Source of the DNA: Larix kaempferi
Lineage: Eukaryota > Streptophyta > Pinopsida > Pinales > Pinaceae
Length of the DNA: 64,000 nucleotides
Assembly: GCA_027924585.1 (NCBI GenBank)
Contig: BSBM01000076.1
Coordinates: 9,470,001 to 9,534,000 of the forward strand
Reading direction: 5' to 3'
A program made the position numbers and the translations under genes. The notes beneath the pieces are model-generated. The model made no database searches, was not told where the DNA came from, and saw only the letters and a list, made by a program, of their open reading frames with translations. Numbering within the stretch: the stretch's first letter is position 1; each line of letters begins with the position of its first letter. This document shows, piece by piece, positions 48,001-57,765 of this stretch.

Positions 48001-48308
48001 TTATCAAGAAGATAGAAGTATTGACTTAGGACGAATTTCAACAGTTCATTTTCCAACCTACAGTACATATTCACTTCCTAGAAGCAATGGCTAAAGAAGC
48101 CACAGAGGGAAAAGCACTGATTAAATTGGACCTACGCAAACATGAAATAGCGTCCCAGGCAACAATATCTTCCCGTAGCAAGCTTATTGTAAAAGATATC
48201 AACCAATGGACCACATATATTCAAGGTATAGATGGCCCAGTAATTGCAAGCGAGCTGGTTGGTGGAGGTGAGTCTTCAAGTCAACAGGAAAAAACCCCAG
48301 CAGAATAG
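45008..48308 (+). pseudogene. Unrecognised large protein of the nested element (globular N-part, coiled-coil C-part)
   Basis: One register from ATG 45,008 to about 47,350, interrupted by stops at 45,308, 46,520, 46,763 and 47,099. After a frameshift between 47,340 and 47,374 the reading goes on in another register to 48,308, with stops at 47,973 and near 48,027. About 1,100 codons in all. Residues 1-100 are Ser/Thr-rich. The longest open part (45,344-46,522, 392 codons) is globular, with SPLFGMPNGNMFKIGWVPVM, MSSYLIDCLLSKH, FMAYQCTWASRYANHYKM and MFPRYVTDFVIHKEAVRQL. 46,529-46,765 is Q/E/K-rich coiled coil. 47,180-47,640 is a second predicted coiled coil with heptad-like LEK/LKE. The globular part vaguely recalls plant transposon-associated proteins, but I cannot name a family. 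No RT, integrase or transposase motif is seen. Confidence 0.7.
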
Positions 48309-49227
48309 ATAGACCATTTTTACTTTGTTTAAATAAAAGGAGAAGCTGAAATTCTACCTTTTGTATAAATGCTTTACAGGGTCAACTGGCTATCATTTTG
48401 TTTTATATGAAAGGTGTCCCACGAATCTGGGAAATAGGAAATTACACACCAAAATCCAAATTAGAAGCTTCTAGAATTAGGGTACACCTGTCAACCTTGG
48501 AGCCTTTTGTAAAGTTATAAGTAGAAGTTAAGAAGAGGAGTAGAAGCACTTTTTGCAGGGAAAAGAATTTTCTTAGCTTGTACGAACTATTTTGTAACTT
48601 GCTCCAAGAAAGCGATTTTGCCTAATAAGAGCCTGGAGAGGACGTTTTTCCTTGAAATGTGGCTTGGGTGCATGCTGGATTATTCTTGTGACATTCAAAC
48701 ACTACTGTGAGATCTTTCTTCGATGTTCCGAATTCATTTCTATGGAAAGAATGATCTTACTTTTCTCTGTGTAATGATGTTTCTCCTGAATGAGTAATAG
48801 AATGATTTCATGTGAATTAAAAGCTATCTTTTATATCTTTAACCTCTTGTTGTAGATGTATCTTTATGATTTAATGGCTACCTGTTGATCTTTAGATCTT
48901 TCTTTCAGCACACAACTCATATTTACAGTTTTGCTCCTTGCAAGGATAGATTAGATTTATTTCAGCTCTATATACAAATTTGTTTCAACTTTGCATTTAG
49001 ATTAAATTAGCTTAGGGCACTTGCATATCATCTCTAACAATAAAAATCACAAAAGAACGATAGATCGGGCCATAACCGGTGTAGAAGAAACAAATCTTTA
49101 AGTCTTACGGTAGCCGGAACCGTTAACCGGACGGATCCCCCATACCAGATGGTGAACAATCTAATTGGGATAGTTTACCGGGGAGAATCCCTTTCTACTT
49201 GATGCTGCGATCTTCGGGGCATCAACA
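48309..49227 (+). other. 3' flank of the nested element
   Basis: Non-coding. AATAAA at 48,332 is a likely polyadenylation signal 25 bp after the last stop. The final 160 bp are GC-richer with ACCGG/CCGGT words (ATAACCGGTG, TAGCCGGAACCGTTAACCGG, TTTACCGGGGAG) and end TTCGGGGCATCAACA at the insertion boundary. Confidence 0.5.
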
Positions 49228-49914
49228 CATATCTTTCCAATCTTTTGAAATGTCCATAAGGGAAAATGAAGGTCTCCTAGACAATGCATCTACTACAATA
49301 TTATTCTTCCCTTTTACATATTCAATGTCAAAATCAAAATCTTGGACCTTACTTACCCATTTTTGTTTCCTTTCTTTGAGATCCTTTTTTGTGAGAAAAT
49401 GCTTTAAAACTGTTATGATCAGTTTTGACCACAAACTTGTTCCCCACCAGATATTGTCTAAACTTGGCCAAGGCATGCATGATGGCTAACATTTAGTTGT
49501 CATATATGGAGTAGAGCTTCTCATGTGGCCGCAATTTATGCTCTCAAAAGCTATGGGGTATTGATTTTTTTTTAGGGCCTCCCCTATTCCTTCTCCTGAT
49601 GCATCACATTCCAAAACAAATGGTTTAGAAAAATCTGGTAATGCAAGTACTAGACAACTACTCATTACCTCTTTCATTCTTTGGAAATCTTTTTCAACCC
49701 CTTCATCCCATTTGAAAGCATCATTCTTGGTCAAATCAATAATTGGAGCAGTTAATTTGGAGAACCCCTTCACAAACTTCCTATAGTAAGTGCATATTCT
49801 AATGAAGCCTCTCAATTCTGTGATGTTTTTGGGTGATGGCCATTCAAGAATAGCCTTTATTTTCTCCAAGTGCACCTTTACTCCATCTTTCCCAATGATG
49901 TGCCCAAGATACAA
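49228..49914 (-). pseudogene. gypsy RT connection and RNase H
   Basis: From 49,914 leftward: YLGHIIGKDGVKVHLEKIKA and SPKNITELRGFIRICTYYRK (RT thumb/connection), then FKWDEGVEKDFQRMKE and KPFVLECDASGEGIGEALKK, containing the first catalytic Asp of RNase H. A stop follows at 49,486; then DFDFDIEYVKGKNNIVVDAL and SRRP, the usual RNase H end. Reading is interrupted at 49,227 by the nested element. The last residues (DISKDWKDM) resume as integrase at 42,793. Confidence 0.92.
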
Positions 49915-50755
49915 AACTTATTTCAACCCAAATTCACACTTGGACAACTTAGCAAACAAATATTGTTCATGCAAGATTTTTCAATACAACTTCTAAATGG
50001 TGAAAATGTTCATCCCATGTCTTACTATAAATCAAAATATCATCAAAGAAAACCAAAACAAACTTACAGAGCTTCTTGCAAAATATTTTGTTCATGCATG
50101 ATTGGAAGGTGGCTAGAGCATTGGTCAAACCAAAAGGCATGACAAGAAATTCGAAATGGCCATAGTGACATCTGAAAGCAGTTTTCTGCACATCCTCCTC
50201 CTTCATTCGAATCTGATGGTAACCAAATCTAAGATCAATTTTGGAGAAGAAATCAATGCACATCCTCAAGGTCCCATCCTTTTTCTTCACCAAAACAATT
50301 GAAGAAGCATAGGGACTAGAGCTTGGTCTAATGAGTCCCAATTCCAAGATCTCTTGAATAACCTTCTCAATCTCATCTCTGAATATTTTTGGATGTCTAT
50401 ATGGTGGTATTTGGATAGGTGAAGTACCCACCTCCAAAAAAATGGTGTTCTCAACTCCTCTGTCAGGTGGCCTTCCAAGAGGAAGGTCTCCAAAAACATT
50501 TTCATATTTGTGTAGTAGTTGCCTTATCTTCCTTGGATGTTCTGCAATCTTTATGTTTGGCTTGGGGTAAGTTATGACACATTCAACAACCCATTCAATA
50601 TCCCCATGCCTCAATATGGATCTCATATTGTGGGAAGACACCACTTGATTCGGATAGGTGTGCATTCCTCTCACTACCCTTTGTTTTCCTTCCGAATATT
50701 TGAATTTCATTTCAAGTATTTGGTATTTCACTATATGTTCCCCTATAGAGTACAA
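49915..50755 (-). pseudogene. gypsy reverse transcriptase with internal deletion
   Basis: Reading leftward from 50,755: [19 protein letters not shown] and [20 protein letters not shown], then [50 protein letters not shown] (motif A), [19 protein letters not shown] and the catalytic [19 protein letters not shown]. About 30 residues usually found between RMC(V)D and the FFSKIDL motif are missing at about 50,252, an in-frame deletion that should abolish activity. The frame changes again near 49,960 before SKCEFGLK and a stop. It follows the protease in the same register across a TGA at 50,756. Confidence 0.93.
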
Positions 50756-51054
50756 TCATTTCACTCCCAATACCACATTTGTATCAGCAACATCCACCAC
50801 ATAAAAGCTATCATAAAATGTGTAATTACCTATGGTTAGTTGTAGCTTTGGAATCCATGTTTTGCACTCCATAGTATTGTGACCTGGAATGATGACTGTG
50901 AACCTATAAAATGGTTCAGTAGGTAGCTTTCTCCTCTCCATCATGGTTGCATCAATGAAGTTATTAGTTGCTCATGCATCTACCAATACCAAAACTATTT
51001 TCCCTTGTACCACTCCCTTGCATCGAATGGTGTGAAAACGAGGCACTCCTGAAA
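50756..51054 (-). pseudogene. gypsy aspartic protease
   Basis: Retropepsin cutting the polyprotein. On the minus strand the active-site region reads VLVLVDA, a TGA at 50,972-50,974, then ATNNFIDATMMERRKL, so the catalytic D is present but the invariant Gly position is a stop. The C-terminal part includes NYTFYDSFYVVDVADTNVVL and GVK followed by a TGA at 50,756, where the family has Trp. The RT continues directly after it in the same register. Confidence 0.85.
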
Positions 51055-52211
51055 TCACTGCCATTCTCCCTTTGTCAGGTGATGGATGATCTTTTTCTGC
51101 TGTTTCATATCCCTCTTCTTGGGATGAACGATGTTCTTATTCCTCCATGTCCCCTCACCTTCATCATCATCAGAAAATACTTCAATGCATCGTGCTTTCC
51201 CCTTAGCACATTTATGCCCTGGTACCCATGGTTGGAAGCATGTGTAACATTGTCTCTTTCTTCTGAGTTCTTCCTTGATTGGTCCCTCTTTCTTGTCCTT
51301 TCCAAATGCATCTTTTTTCCATGGCTTCTTGTTAAATCTTAACTTGGAAGGAAAGTTGGGCTTGGGGGGATACCTTGTCTTGGGTAGCACATTTTGCAGA
51401 TCTCTTGCCAAGTTCATGGCATCTTTCAATGAAGTAGGTTTGTGGGCTTTAACTAAACCCTTAAAAGGTTCATCCAAGCCTTCAGTAAAGAGAAATACCA
51501 ATCAAAACATAGATATATCAACCACATTAACTAATTTTTTTGAAATTCCAACATGTATTCATCAGGGGTTCTGATTTGCTTCAACTGTGCTAGTTCCTTG
51601 AAAGGCATTTCAGGGTATTTTTTCTCAAATCTTTCCAATAACTTGTTAAAAAATTCTTCATATGTTGTGACCTGATCATGTCCCAAGGTTTTAATCCCGT
51701 AGAACCACCAATCATTGGCTTCTCCTTCAAGATGAAAAATAGCCATTTTTAGAGCATCCTCTTCAACCACTGGATTCAGCGGAAAAGATACATCTAACTT
51801 TTGTATCCAAGTATTGGAAGAACTTTGAGATGAGCCATCAAAGGTAGGAAGGGTAATTTTACCTATGTCATAATCCAATTCTTTGTTTTGTAAAGGAGTT
51901 CTATTTCCTCCCCTCATATCGAACTTGTTTGAGACAGTAAAGAATTGATCAAATGGTAAGGTTCTCCTATAATCTTCACTCAACTGCTGCCATTCTACTA
52001 TAACTTCTTGCATTCCAAATGGGGTGTGAAGTTCCTCTTTAGTTTCAATAAAATTGGGTGTGGTGGCTCTTATTGAACTCTGAAATTCCTTGGGTCGATT
52101 ATGAGGCCCTGTCCATGAGAAAATGCTTCCACCAACTGCCTTCTTTTCCTCACTACAGGAACTATTGTTGCCTCCTATGGCCAATTTGCTACCAATTTGA
52201 CTAGCCATCAA
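51055..52211 (-). pseudogene. gypsy gag with zinc knuckle
   Basis: Capsid and nucleocapsid. The frame from 52,211 to 51,531 carries KITLPTFDGSSQSSSNTWIQ, AIFHLEGEANDWWFYGIK and EEFFNKLLERFEKKYPEMPF, the Retrotrans_gag core, and TPDEYMLEFQKN. After a frame change near 51,510 the rest runs to 51,055. It contains GLDEPFKGLVKAHKPTSLKD and a Lys-rich region with the knuckle CYTCFQPWVPGHKC, then an acidic patch (EVFSDDDEGEG). The start ATG lies about 240 bp inside the primer site, a usual distance. Confidence 0.92.
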
Positions 52212-52453
52212 TTCGAACCCTTACATTGTCTGCCTTGTCATGTCTTCAAAAAATGGTTTCATGAACTTTCTAAACCCCTCTTTCTCCTCCATATTAGAAT
52301 TTCCTTTCTCATCCATATCCATAGTCTCAACAGAGTGCACTTCTTCTCCTTCTTCTTCCTCTTCACAAAAGGTACTTTCAGTTTTTGTCTCTAAGGGTGG
52401 GGGATGAATTATTGACCTCATAAATGGTCACCCAAACCAAGTGCAAATACCAT

Positions 52454-52465
52454 GCTATGATACCA
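52454..52465 (-). promoter_or_regulatory. Primer-binding site of the chromovirus
   Basis: TGGTATCATAGC on the minus strand, two bases from the end of the 5' LTR (...GGGACACTACA, AG, TGG). It matches the initiator tRNA-Met type sequence at 11 of 12 positions. Confidence 0.88.
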
Positions 52466-52467
52466 CT

Positions 52468-54253
52468 TGTAGTGTCCCTTTTTAAGGAATTGGAAAAATT
52501 GGGAAAAATTGCAATTTTTGGCCAGTTCCACCCTTGGACTAGTGGTGACCCAAATTCTTCCAAATGGATCCTAAGGCTCTCGAATTGGGTTTGACGGTGC
52601 TTGAAAGGTATTAAGACATAAAAATGAATCTGATGGTTTTTTTGAGACTCTCAAAATAATTCTTCAACATTCATTTAACTTCAGGAGAAATTGGGGAATT
52701 TTACTAGTATTTTTGAGGTTCAAACCCCCAAGGGTAGAGGTCATTAATGGATTCCCAAATGCAGTACGAACCTCCAAAATTTCAGAACAGAGACATGGAA
52801 TAGTTATATGATTTCCATGGGCACCCAAATGCATCATTAATCAGTTCCTAAAGGCTGTTGCAACTCCCATAAATCAGATATTTGTAGACATGTCTTCACA
52901 TAGGGGGAAATGATAGAAAAACTCCTCAACTTGCTATGAATTTTGAGATAAATGTTCCAATGAATTATATAATGTGTATGAGACTTATTCAGTGCATTAA
53001 TGGATCTCCATAAATAAATAAAATCACAGATATTGACTGAAACAAATCGAAACCAAACAACTTCAAGCTCTCACAACAAGATATAGGGGAAAATGGTACC
53101 ATTCATACATAGTTTGGCATTTTTACATAGTTTCACTTGGAGTTTCGACCTAAGGTTCTTATGAGCATCAAATACAGATTGTATACATCATATTAGAAAT
53201 AAATGGGTCCCCTTGGAATCCCCCAAATATATCATCATCTCACCATGTGTGCCCTTCCTCCAATAACAAGAATATGGAGAGAAATGTGAGAGAGATGTGG
53301 GAGCAAGTTGAAGAAGAAAATATCACGAGCAGCCTTGTAGATTCAACATGAAACAAATGAATCCATTGTATCTCCAAATTAAAGGTCTGAATGGCCTCTC
53401 CAATTTCCAATTAGGATGGGAATCTTGCACCCTCGAAATTGGTATTAAGGCAAGTAGAGTAAACACTCCACTAGCATGGACAAGCTATGCTCTCCAATTT
53501 GCAAAATGAGAAATGATCAAAATCCCCTCTCCTTCTTTATTCTTGTCTTTTATAAACTTTCCAAGTCCTCCATGGTTCGAATTCCTTCCAAAATCTTCAT
53601 TCCAACTTGAGTTGGTAAGAGATTCCAATGAGTGCCACTTGTCCAACAATTCCTAGTCTCCATCTTCCATCAACTCGAATGGGGAAGCATCTTGGCCGTC
53701 ATAACTCCCTTGTACGCATTCTTGGAGGCTATTTTTAGCCCTGACATTTCATATAGGTCAGATGTCAGCAATCAGGTCTGGTCCTTGTCATAAGTGTCAT
53801 AGCATCTTCATCATTGTTGTCATAGAAGCTAGGGAATCTATCCCAAGTGTCTCAATATCTCTAAGATGCCTCTTCCTCTTCCATGGGAGTTACTCTTCCA
53901 CTCAAATTCGACCTTCATTGAGTCATGCCAAGTATAATGACCTTCTAAATCCCCCAAGAACATTAGAATCCACCTTGGATTCAAATGGGTGAGAGTAGGA
54001 TGTCATGTGGCATGGAGAATCTTGCTTTGTGTGGGTCCCACACCACCAATGTGACCTCATAACCAAGGGCCACCTTATTTTCCTATTGTTAATATTTATT
54101 TAGCCCCTTTTAATAAATTTATGTCAAGCTAATGTCCATTTGGGTTTTAATAGCTCCCTTATTCCAAATCTAGATGTTTCCACCCCAACCTAGGGAACTA
54201 GTAGATAGGTGGAATTTTCCCTTCTAGTGATTTTTTTGTATGGGGACATTACA
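52468..54253 (-). repeat. 5' LTR of the chromovirus (1,786 bp)
   Basis: On the minus strand it begins TGTAATGTCCCC and ends GGGACACTACA. It pairs with 39,644-41,371 and carries an extra segment of about 60 bp near 53,137-53,197. The open frame 53,762-53,992 matches one in the other LTR and is not a gene. Confidence 0.95.
53547..53554 (-). promoter_or_regulatory. Candidate LTR TATA box
   Basis: TATAAAAG on the minus strand, about 700 bp into the 5' LTR. The other LTR has TATAAAAT at the matching place. Confidence 0.45.
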
Positions 54254-54258
54254 ATTGG
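54254..54258. other. Target-site duplication (right) of the chromovirus
   Basis: ATTGG directly after the LTR end, identical to 39,639-39,643. Confidence 0.93.
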
Positions 54259-54689
54259 TTACCAATAAGTGTAACAATTACATATTGTCATTTTGATTAT
54301 TGTGGACCTTTTGTTGTCTCATTTTGTATAATGAAGGGTCTCGTATTCATATATAATAAAATGGGTTTCTTGTTATATTGCATTGTCCAATGTTGTAAAA
54401 TGTCACTTTGTTGATTAAATATTACAATGAACAGATGTGTAATCTGATGGTATAAGTCATTAATACAATTGATATATCCAAACACAATAATTCAAATTCA
54501 AATATCAATATTATTATAAAAATTATTTCATTTTATGATAATTAATGGAATTTAAAAAAATATATAATCAATTGAACTCAATGTAAGGTTCTGGGCATAT
54601 GTAATCCATTCATGCTCTTGCTTTTTTTTCTAAAAATGTTCCTAGTGCTTTTAAACCACTAAGCCACACCATTGCTCATTTATCAAATA
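54259..54689. other. AT-rich flank, no gene
   Basis: Continuation of the DNA interrupted by the chromovirus. Only short frames. Confidence 0.5.
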
Positions 54690-55210
54690 GATGCACCGAT
54701 TCTTTTATCGACAATTGAATCAGTGTTTCTTTAAGTAAACACACACCACAAATACTTCCTGGTGTGTTTACTTTAACCTTGTTTCCTAGGGATATATAAA
54801 CCATAATATGCCCTGATGCAATAATTCATTAATAACGCACTAGTTCGTTATGTCAATGGAGGGAACTACTATGGCATTTAATTTGAATGCATAGATGTTC
54901 TTTGAGTTAGAGAGAACATGGGATATCATATATTATCAGTGAATTGGTGTGTTCTTTATAATAAAGCATGATAAGGGAATTTAAATAAATGCACAGGTGA
55001 GTCATATAAACAAGAACCACTGGTGAAAATATTTAATAAAGATAGCTTGGTGCATATTGTGACATATCTCACCAGTGTGTTGTCTATTCTGCACGAATGT
55101 GCAACTTAATATAAGCATCAGTGTAGCTAATTTAGATAAATGCATTGGTGGGTCATTTAAATGTAAAGCAATGGTGTAAAATATTTAGTAAAGATGTCTT
55201 GGTGCATATT
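54690..55210. repeat. Cluster of GCA(C/T)(C/T)(G/A)GTG motifs, block 2
   Basis: About ten copies at 25-50-bp spacing: ATGCACCGATT near 54,692, ATGCACAGGTGAG near 54,990, CCACTGGTGAAA near 55,018, TTGGTGCATATT near 55,049, CACCAGTGTG near 55,071, GCATCAGTG near 55,107, GCATTGGTGGG near 55,142, GCAATGGTGTAAA near 55,168, TTGGTGCATATT near 55,199. Two stretches around GGTGAAAATATTTA and GGTGTAAAATATTTA are local duplicates about 150 bp apart. The motif matches block 1 beyond the chromovirus. Confidence 0.75.
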
Positions 55211-55390
55211 ATTATGGAATCGCAATGGAAAAAATCATTTTCTAAAACTTTCAGTCACTTACATTTTTTCAATTATTATAAATTCTCATTACAACCTCCA
55301 CCAAAACGTATGATACCATCTGCAAAGGTTTTAGAAAAGGATTTTTGGATAATTTTGTCCAATTTTGTAACACTAAAAACCTTTGCTAGA

Positions 55391-55408
55391 TGGTGGGTTT
55401 TTGTAGTG
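55391..55408. other. Candidate right terminus of a CACTA element
   Basis: TGGTGGGTTTTTGTAGTG ends at 55,408. Its complement begins CACTACAAAAACCCACC, the classic CACTA terminal sequence. It lies about 200 bp outside the motif block, as subterminal repeats do. I could not find the matching left end or prove a 3-bp target duplication (TTG follows on the right). Confidence 0.45.
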
Positions 55409-56690
55409 TTGAGTCATTTCCCACATTTAAAAATATTTTGTTGAAGTTATTTATCATTCACTATTAAGGTGTAGAAATATCATGAAGAAGGTAATCTAAG
55501 GGCAATATTCACTAAGAAATGTGCACTTCACTAAATTCAAAGATTTCACCTCACTTTTATGAGGTCACGGATTATCACATATAAATTTTAGTCATAGGGT
55601 TGAATTGAAATATTCAGAAATTCACCTACAAGTTGATCTCAATATGTCCATTGTTAAGTCTAGGCAAGTTCAAGTAGATAAATACCTGAAAATACTTCCA
55701 CGCTAGATGAATGAAACAACCCTTAGGGAATGATCAAATCAAGTATGCAGATCTAAAAACTACATTGTTTAATAATAGAAATATAACAACACGCCCCAAA
55801 TATAAAGTTTCACATTCTAAAGCATGCCAAATTACTCACCATTTCAGCCTTGTTGTCTCAATAAATCATCATAACAAAGCAACCATGAAACTTGCTCAAA
55901 ACACATGAAAACCATATTTGAAAATCATATCTACAATAAGAGAATTTAGGACAGTAATGGTACAACCTTGTATTATCACAATATTAAGATAAAGTACAAT
56001 ACCTCAACTTTGTCAAAGTCGATACATCAAGTCCTTCTGCCTTATCCTAAACAAAGACTTCTCCAAAGCTCCCCAACATGGTATTTTTTAAGGATTCTAA
56101 TATTATACTTAAGTATAGTATCCTAGGCGATCATTTTGGACTGAAAAAAATATGTATATAGATATGTAGGCGAATATTAAATATGAAACATACAATTTAC
56201 TATTGAAATGTGTAAATTTTGATAAATATTATGATAAAAAAAACATATTTTATGTAAATATAGGTGATATTAGAGACTAAAAATGACCAAATAACGAATT
56301 TATTTTTTGAAAAAAAAAAACAAAAATAGTTAATTGGCGAAATTGTACCCACTCCCCAAACCCTACCAAAGACATCCACAATTATTACAAAACCTAACCA
56401 ACAACAATAAATCCTAACACAGCATCCCACCAAAATATACTAACATTTCCAAAAACTTAACAATAAACTAACATCACAGAAATTGCCCCATTCTTAAATC
56501 CACACTTATCTTTTATAAGCTTTACCCTTCACTTGCATCACACAAGTAAAACAAACCCTAGTACATGCTTCTCACAAGTACTTTCATGGTTAGGAGTACG
56601 ATTTTCCACCGACATCTTTCAAAAATACATAATTGTTTTTGAAAATATTTTAAAGTGGCTTTGCTAGGTGCATTCATTTTTTACCTTATT
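55409..56690. other. AT-rich region, no gene
   Basis: Short frames only; no motif or repeat array identified. Confidence 0.5.
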
Positions 56691-56926
56691 CCATGTAAAA
56701 AAAAATGTGTCACATTCATAATTTATTACATTGATCATGTCATCTCCACTCTGCCATTCCATGTTTTGTAGATGGGAACAAATAATGTTTCATTATTGCA
56801 TGCAATCTCCATGTAAAAAAAAAGTGTTACATTCATAATTTATTACATTGCTCATGTCATCCCCACTATGCCATTCCATATTTTGTAGATGGGAACAAAT
56901 AATGTTTCATTATTCCATGCAATCTC
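56691..56926. repeat. 118-bp tandem duplication
   Basis: CCATGTAAAAAAAAA starts units at 56,691 and 56,809. Both include TTTATTACATTG, CATGTCAT(C)CCACT and GATGGGAACAAATAATG. About ten differences separate the copies. Confidence 0.92.
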
Positions 56927-57147
56927 CCTGCATTATTGGAGTACATGTGTCTATTGTAGTTGCACCAACACAAGCATACAATGGTCCCATGCATTATTGA
57001 AGCACACTTGTCTTTTGCAATTGCACCAACGGTCTTTATCGTTATCTTTGATACAGATATGTATCCTCTCCTCGTCATTAGGGAGGGGAGGGTTACAACT
57101 TACAACCGACTTGACAGCAATATGACCACATACAATGGTCCCATGCA

Positions 57148-57240
57148 TTGGAGTGTTCACAAGGGGCCCCACATTCAAAATCGTTATAACATTGTGTTGG
57201 AGTGTTCACAAGGGGACGACATTCAAAATCTTTAAACATA
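57148..57240. repeat. ~49-bp tandem duplication
   Basis: TTGGAGTGTTCACAAGGGG begins at 57,148 and 57,197; both continue to ACATTCAAAATC. The overlapping open frames on both strands at 56,860-57,235 carry no domain. Confidence 0.85.
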
Positions 57241-57765
57241 CAAGTACAAGGCAAAGATTTTGAAGAAAAAATAAAAAAACATACCCATGCCTTAATAGAG
57301 TAATGGAATTTGGATGTAAAGAAATGGTTTTTTAAATGTACTTCGCTTCAAAATATTTATGAAATAAAAAAGAGTGAGATATTTAGATTAGGAGATGCGA
57401 TGGGTGGGAGGACCACATATTGGTTAGGTTACTTCTACTTGTCTACCCATAACTCAACATCCAAATAAAATCTTGTCATAGATACTTTGCTTCCTCTCAT
57501 TCATTTTAGACACCTTTTGGTTCCCTTGGATTTTGCTTCACTTTGTCTCATTATCTTTAAACGAGGCCACATCAACCGAGAAAGGGTGCTAAAATTCTAG
57601 GGATCTTTGGACTAGAGTTTTTATTTTTTATACTTCCTATTAAACCTTCATGTGACCTAAACCATAATCTCAATCATTGCAATATATTTTAAATATTAGG
57701 CTTAGCTTGCTACTCAATCCCTTCTCTCATGTGACTTAAATCTAATTTCAATTTTTAGAAGATTT
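57241..57765. other. AT-rich region, no gene
   Basis: No coding or repeat signal identified. Confidence 0.5.

Larger units (their letters stand above)
42799..49227 (+). mobile_element. Nested 6.43-kb element of unknown class, TGTTG...CAACA ends
   Basis: Both boundaries are fixed by a perfect 5-bp duplication and by the interrupted chromovirus. The ends are a short imperfect inverted repeat: TGTTGTTGC at the left; GCATCAACA (complement TGTTGATGC) at the right, 8 of 9 matching. A 5-bp duplication and TG..CA ends are typical of LTR-retrotransposon integration, but I find no direct repeat between the first and last kilobase, no primer site and no polypurine tract. Inside are a TATA box, a 5'UTR intron, an about 1,100-codon degenerate frame, and a 3' flank with AATAAA. 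It is more GC-rich than its host in the first 2 kb. It could be a large non-autonomous retroelement with diverged or deleted LTRs, or a different integrase-mobilised element carrying a gene. Confidence 0.8.
39644..54253 (-). mobile_element. Ty3/gypsy chromovirus, 14.6 kb including a nested insert
   Basis: Full-length minus-strand element with two LTRs, 5-bp ATTGG target duplications, primer site next to the 5' LTR, polypurine tract next to the 3' LTR, and the order gag, protease, RT, RNase H, integrase, chromodomain. A 6,429-bp element with its own CATAT duplication is inserted between RNase H and integrase. Without it the chromovirus is about 8.2 kb. Nonsense, frameshift and a deletion in RT make it inactive. 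It is inserted in what appears to be an older CACTA element. Confidence 0.94.

Noticed and set aside
42799-49227. Classification of the nested element as a standard LTR retrotransposon
   Set aside because: Ends and duplication fit, but no repeated LTR, primer site, polypurine tract or pol domain could be found by eye; left unclassified.
56866-57235. Four overlapping open frames on both strands
   Set aside because: Produced by local duplications; no domain and no codon signal.
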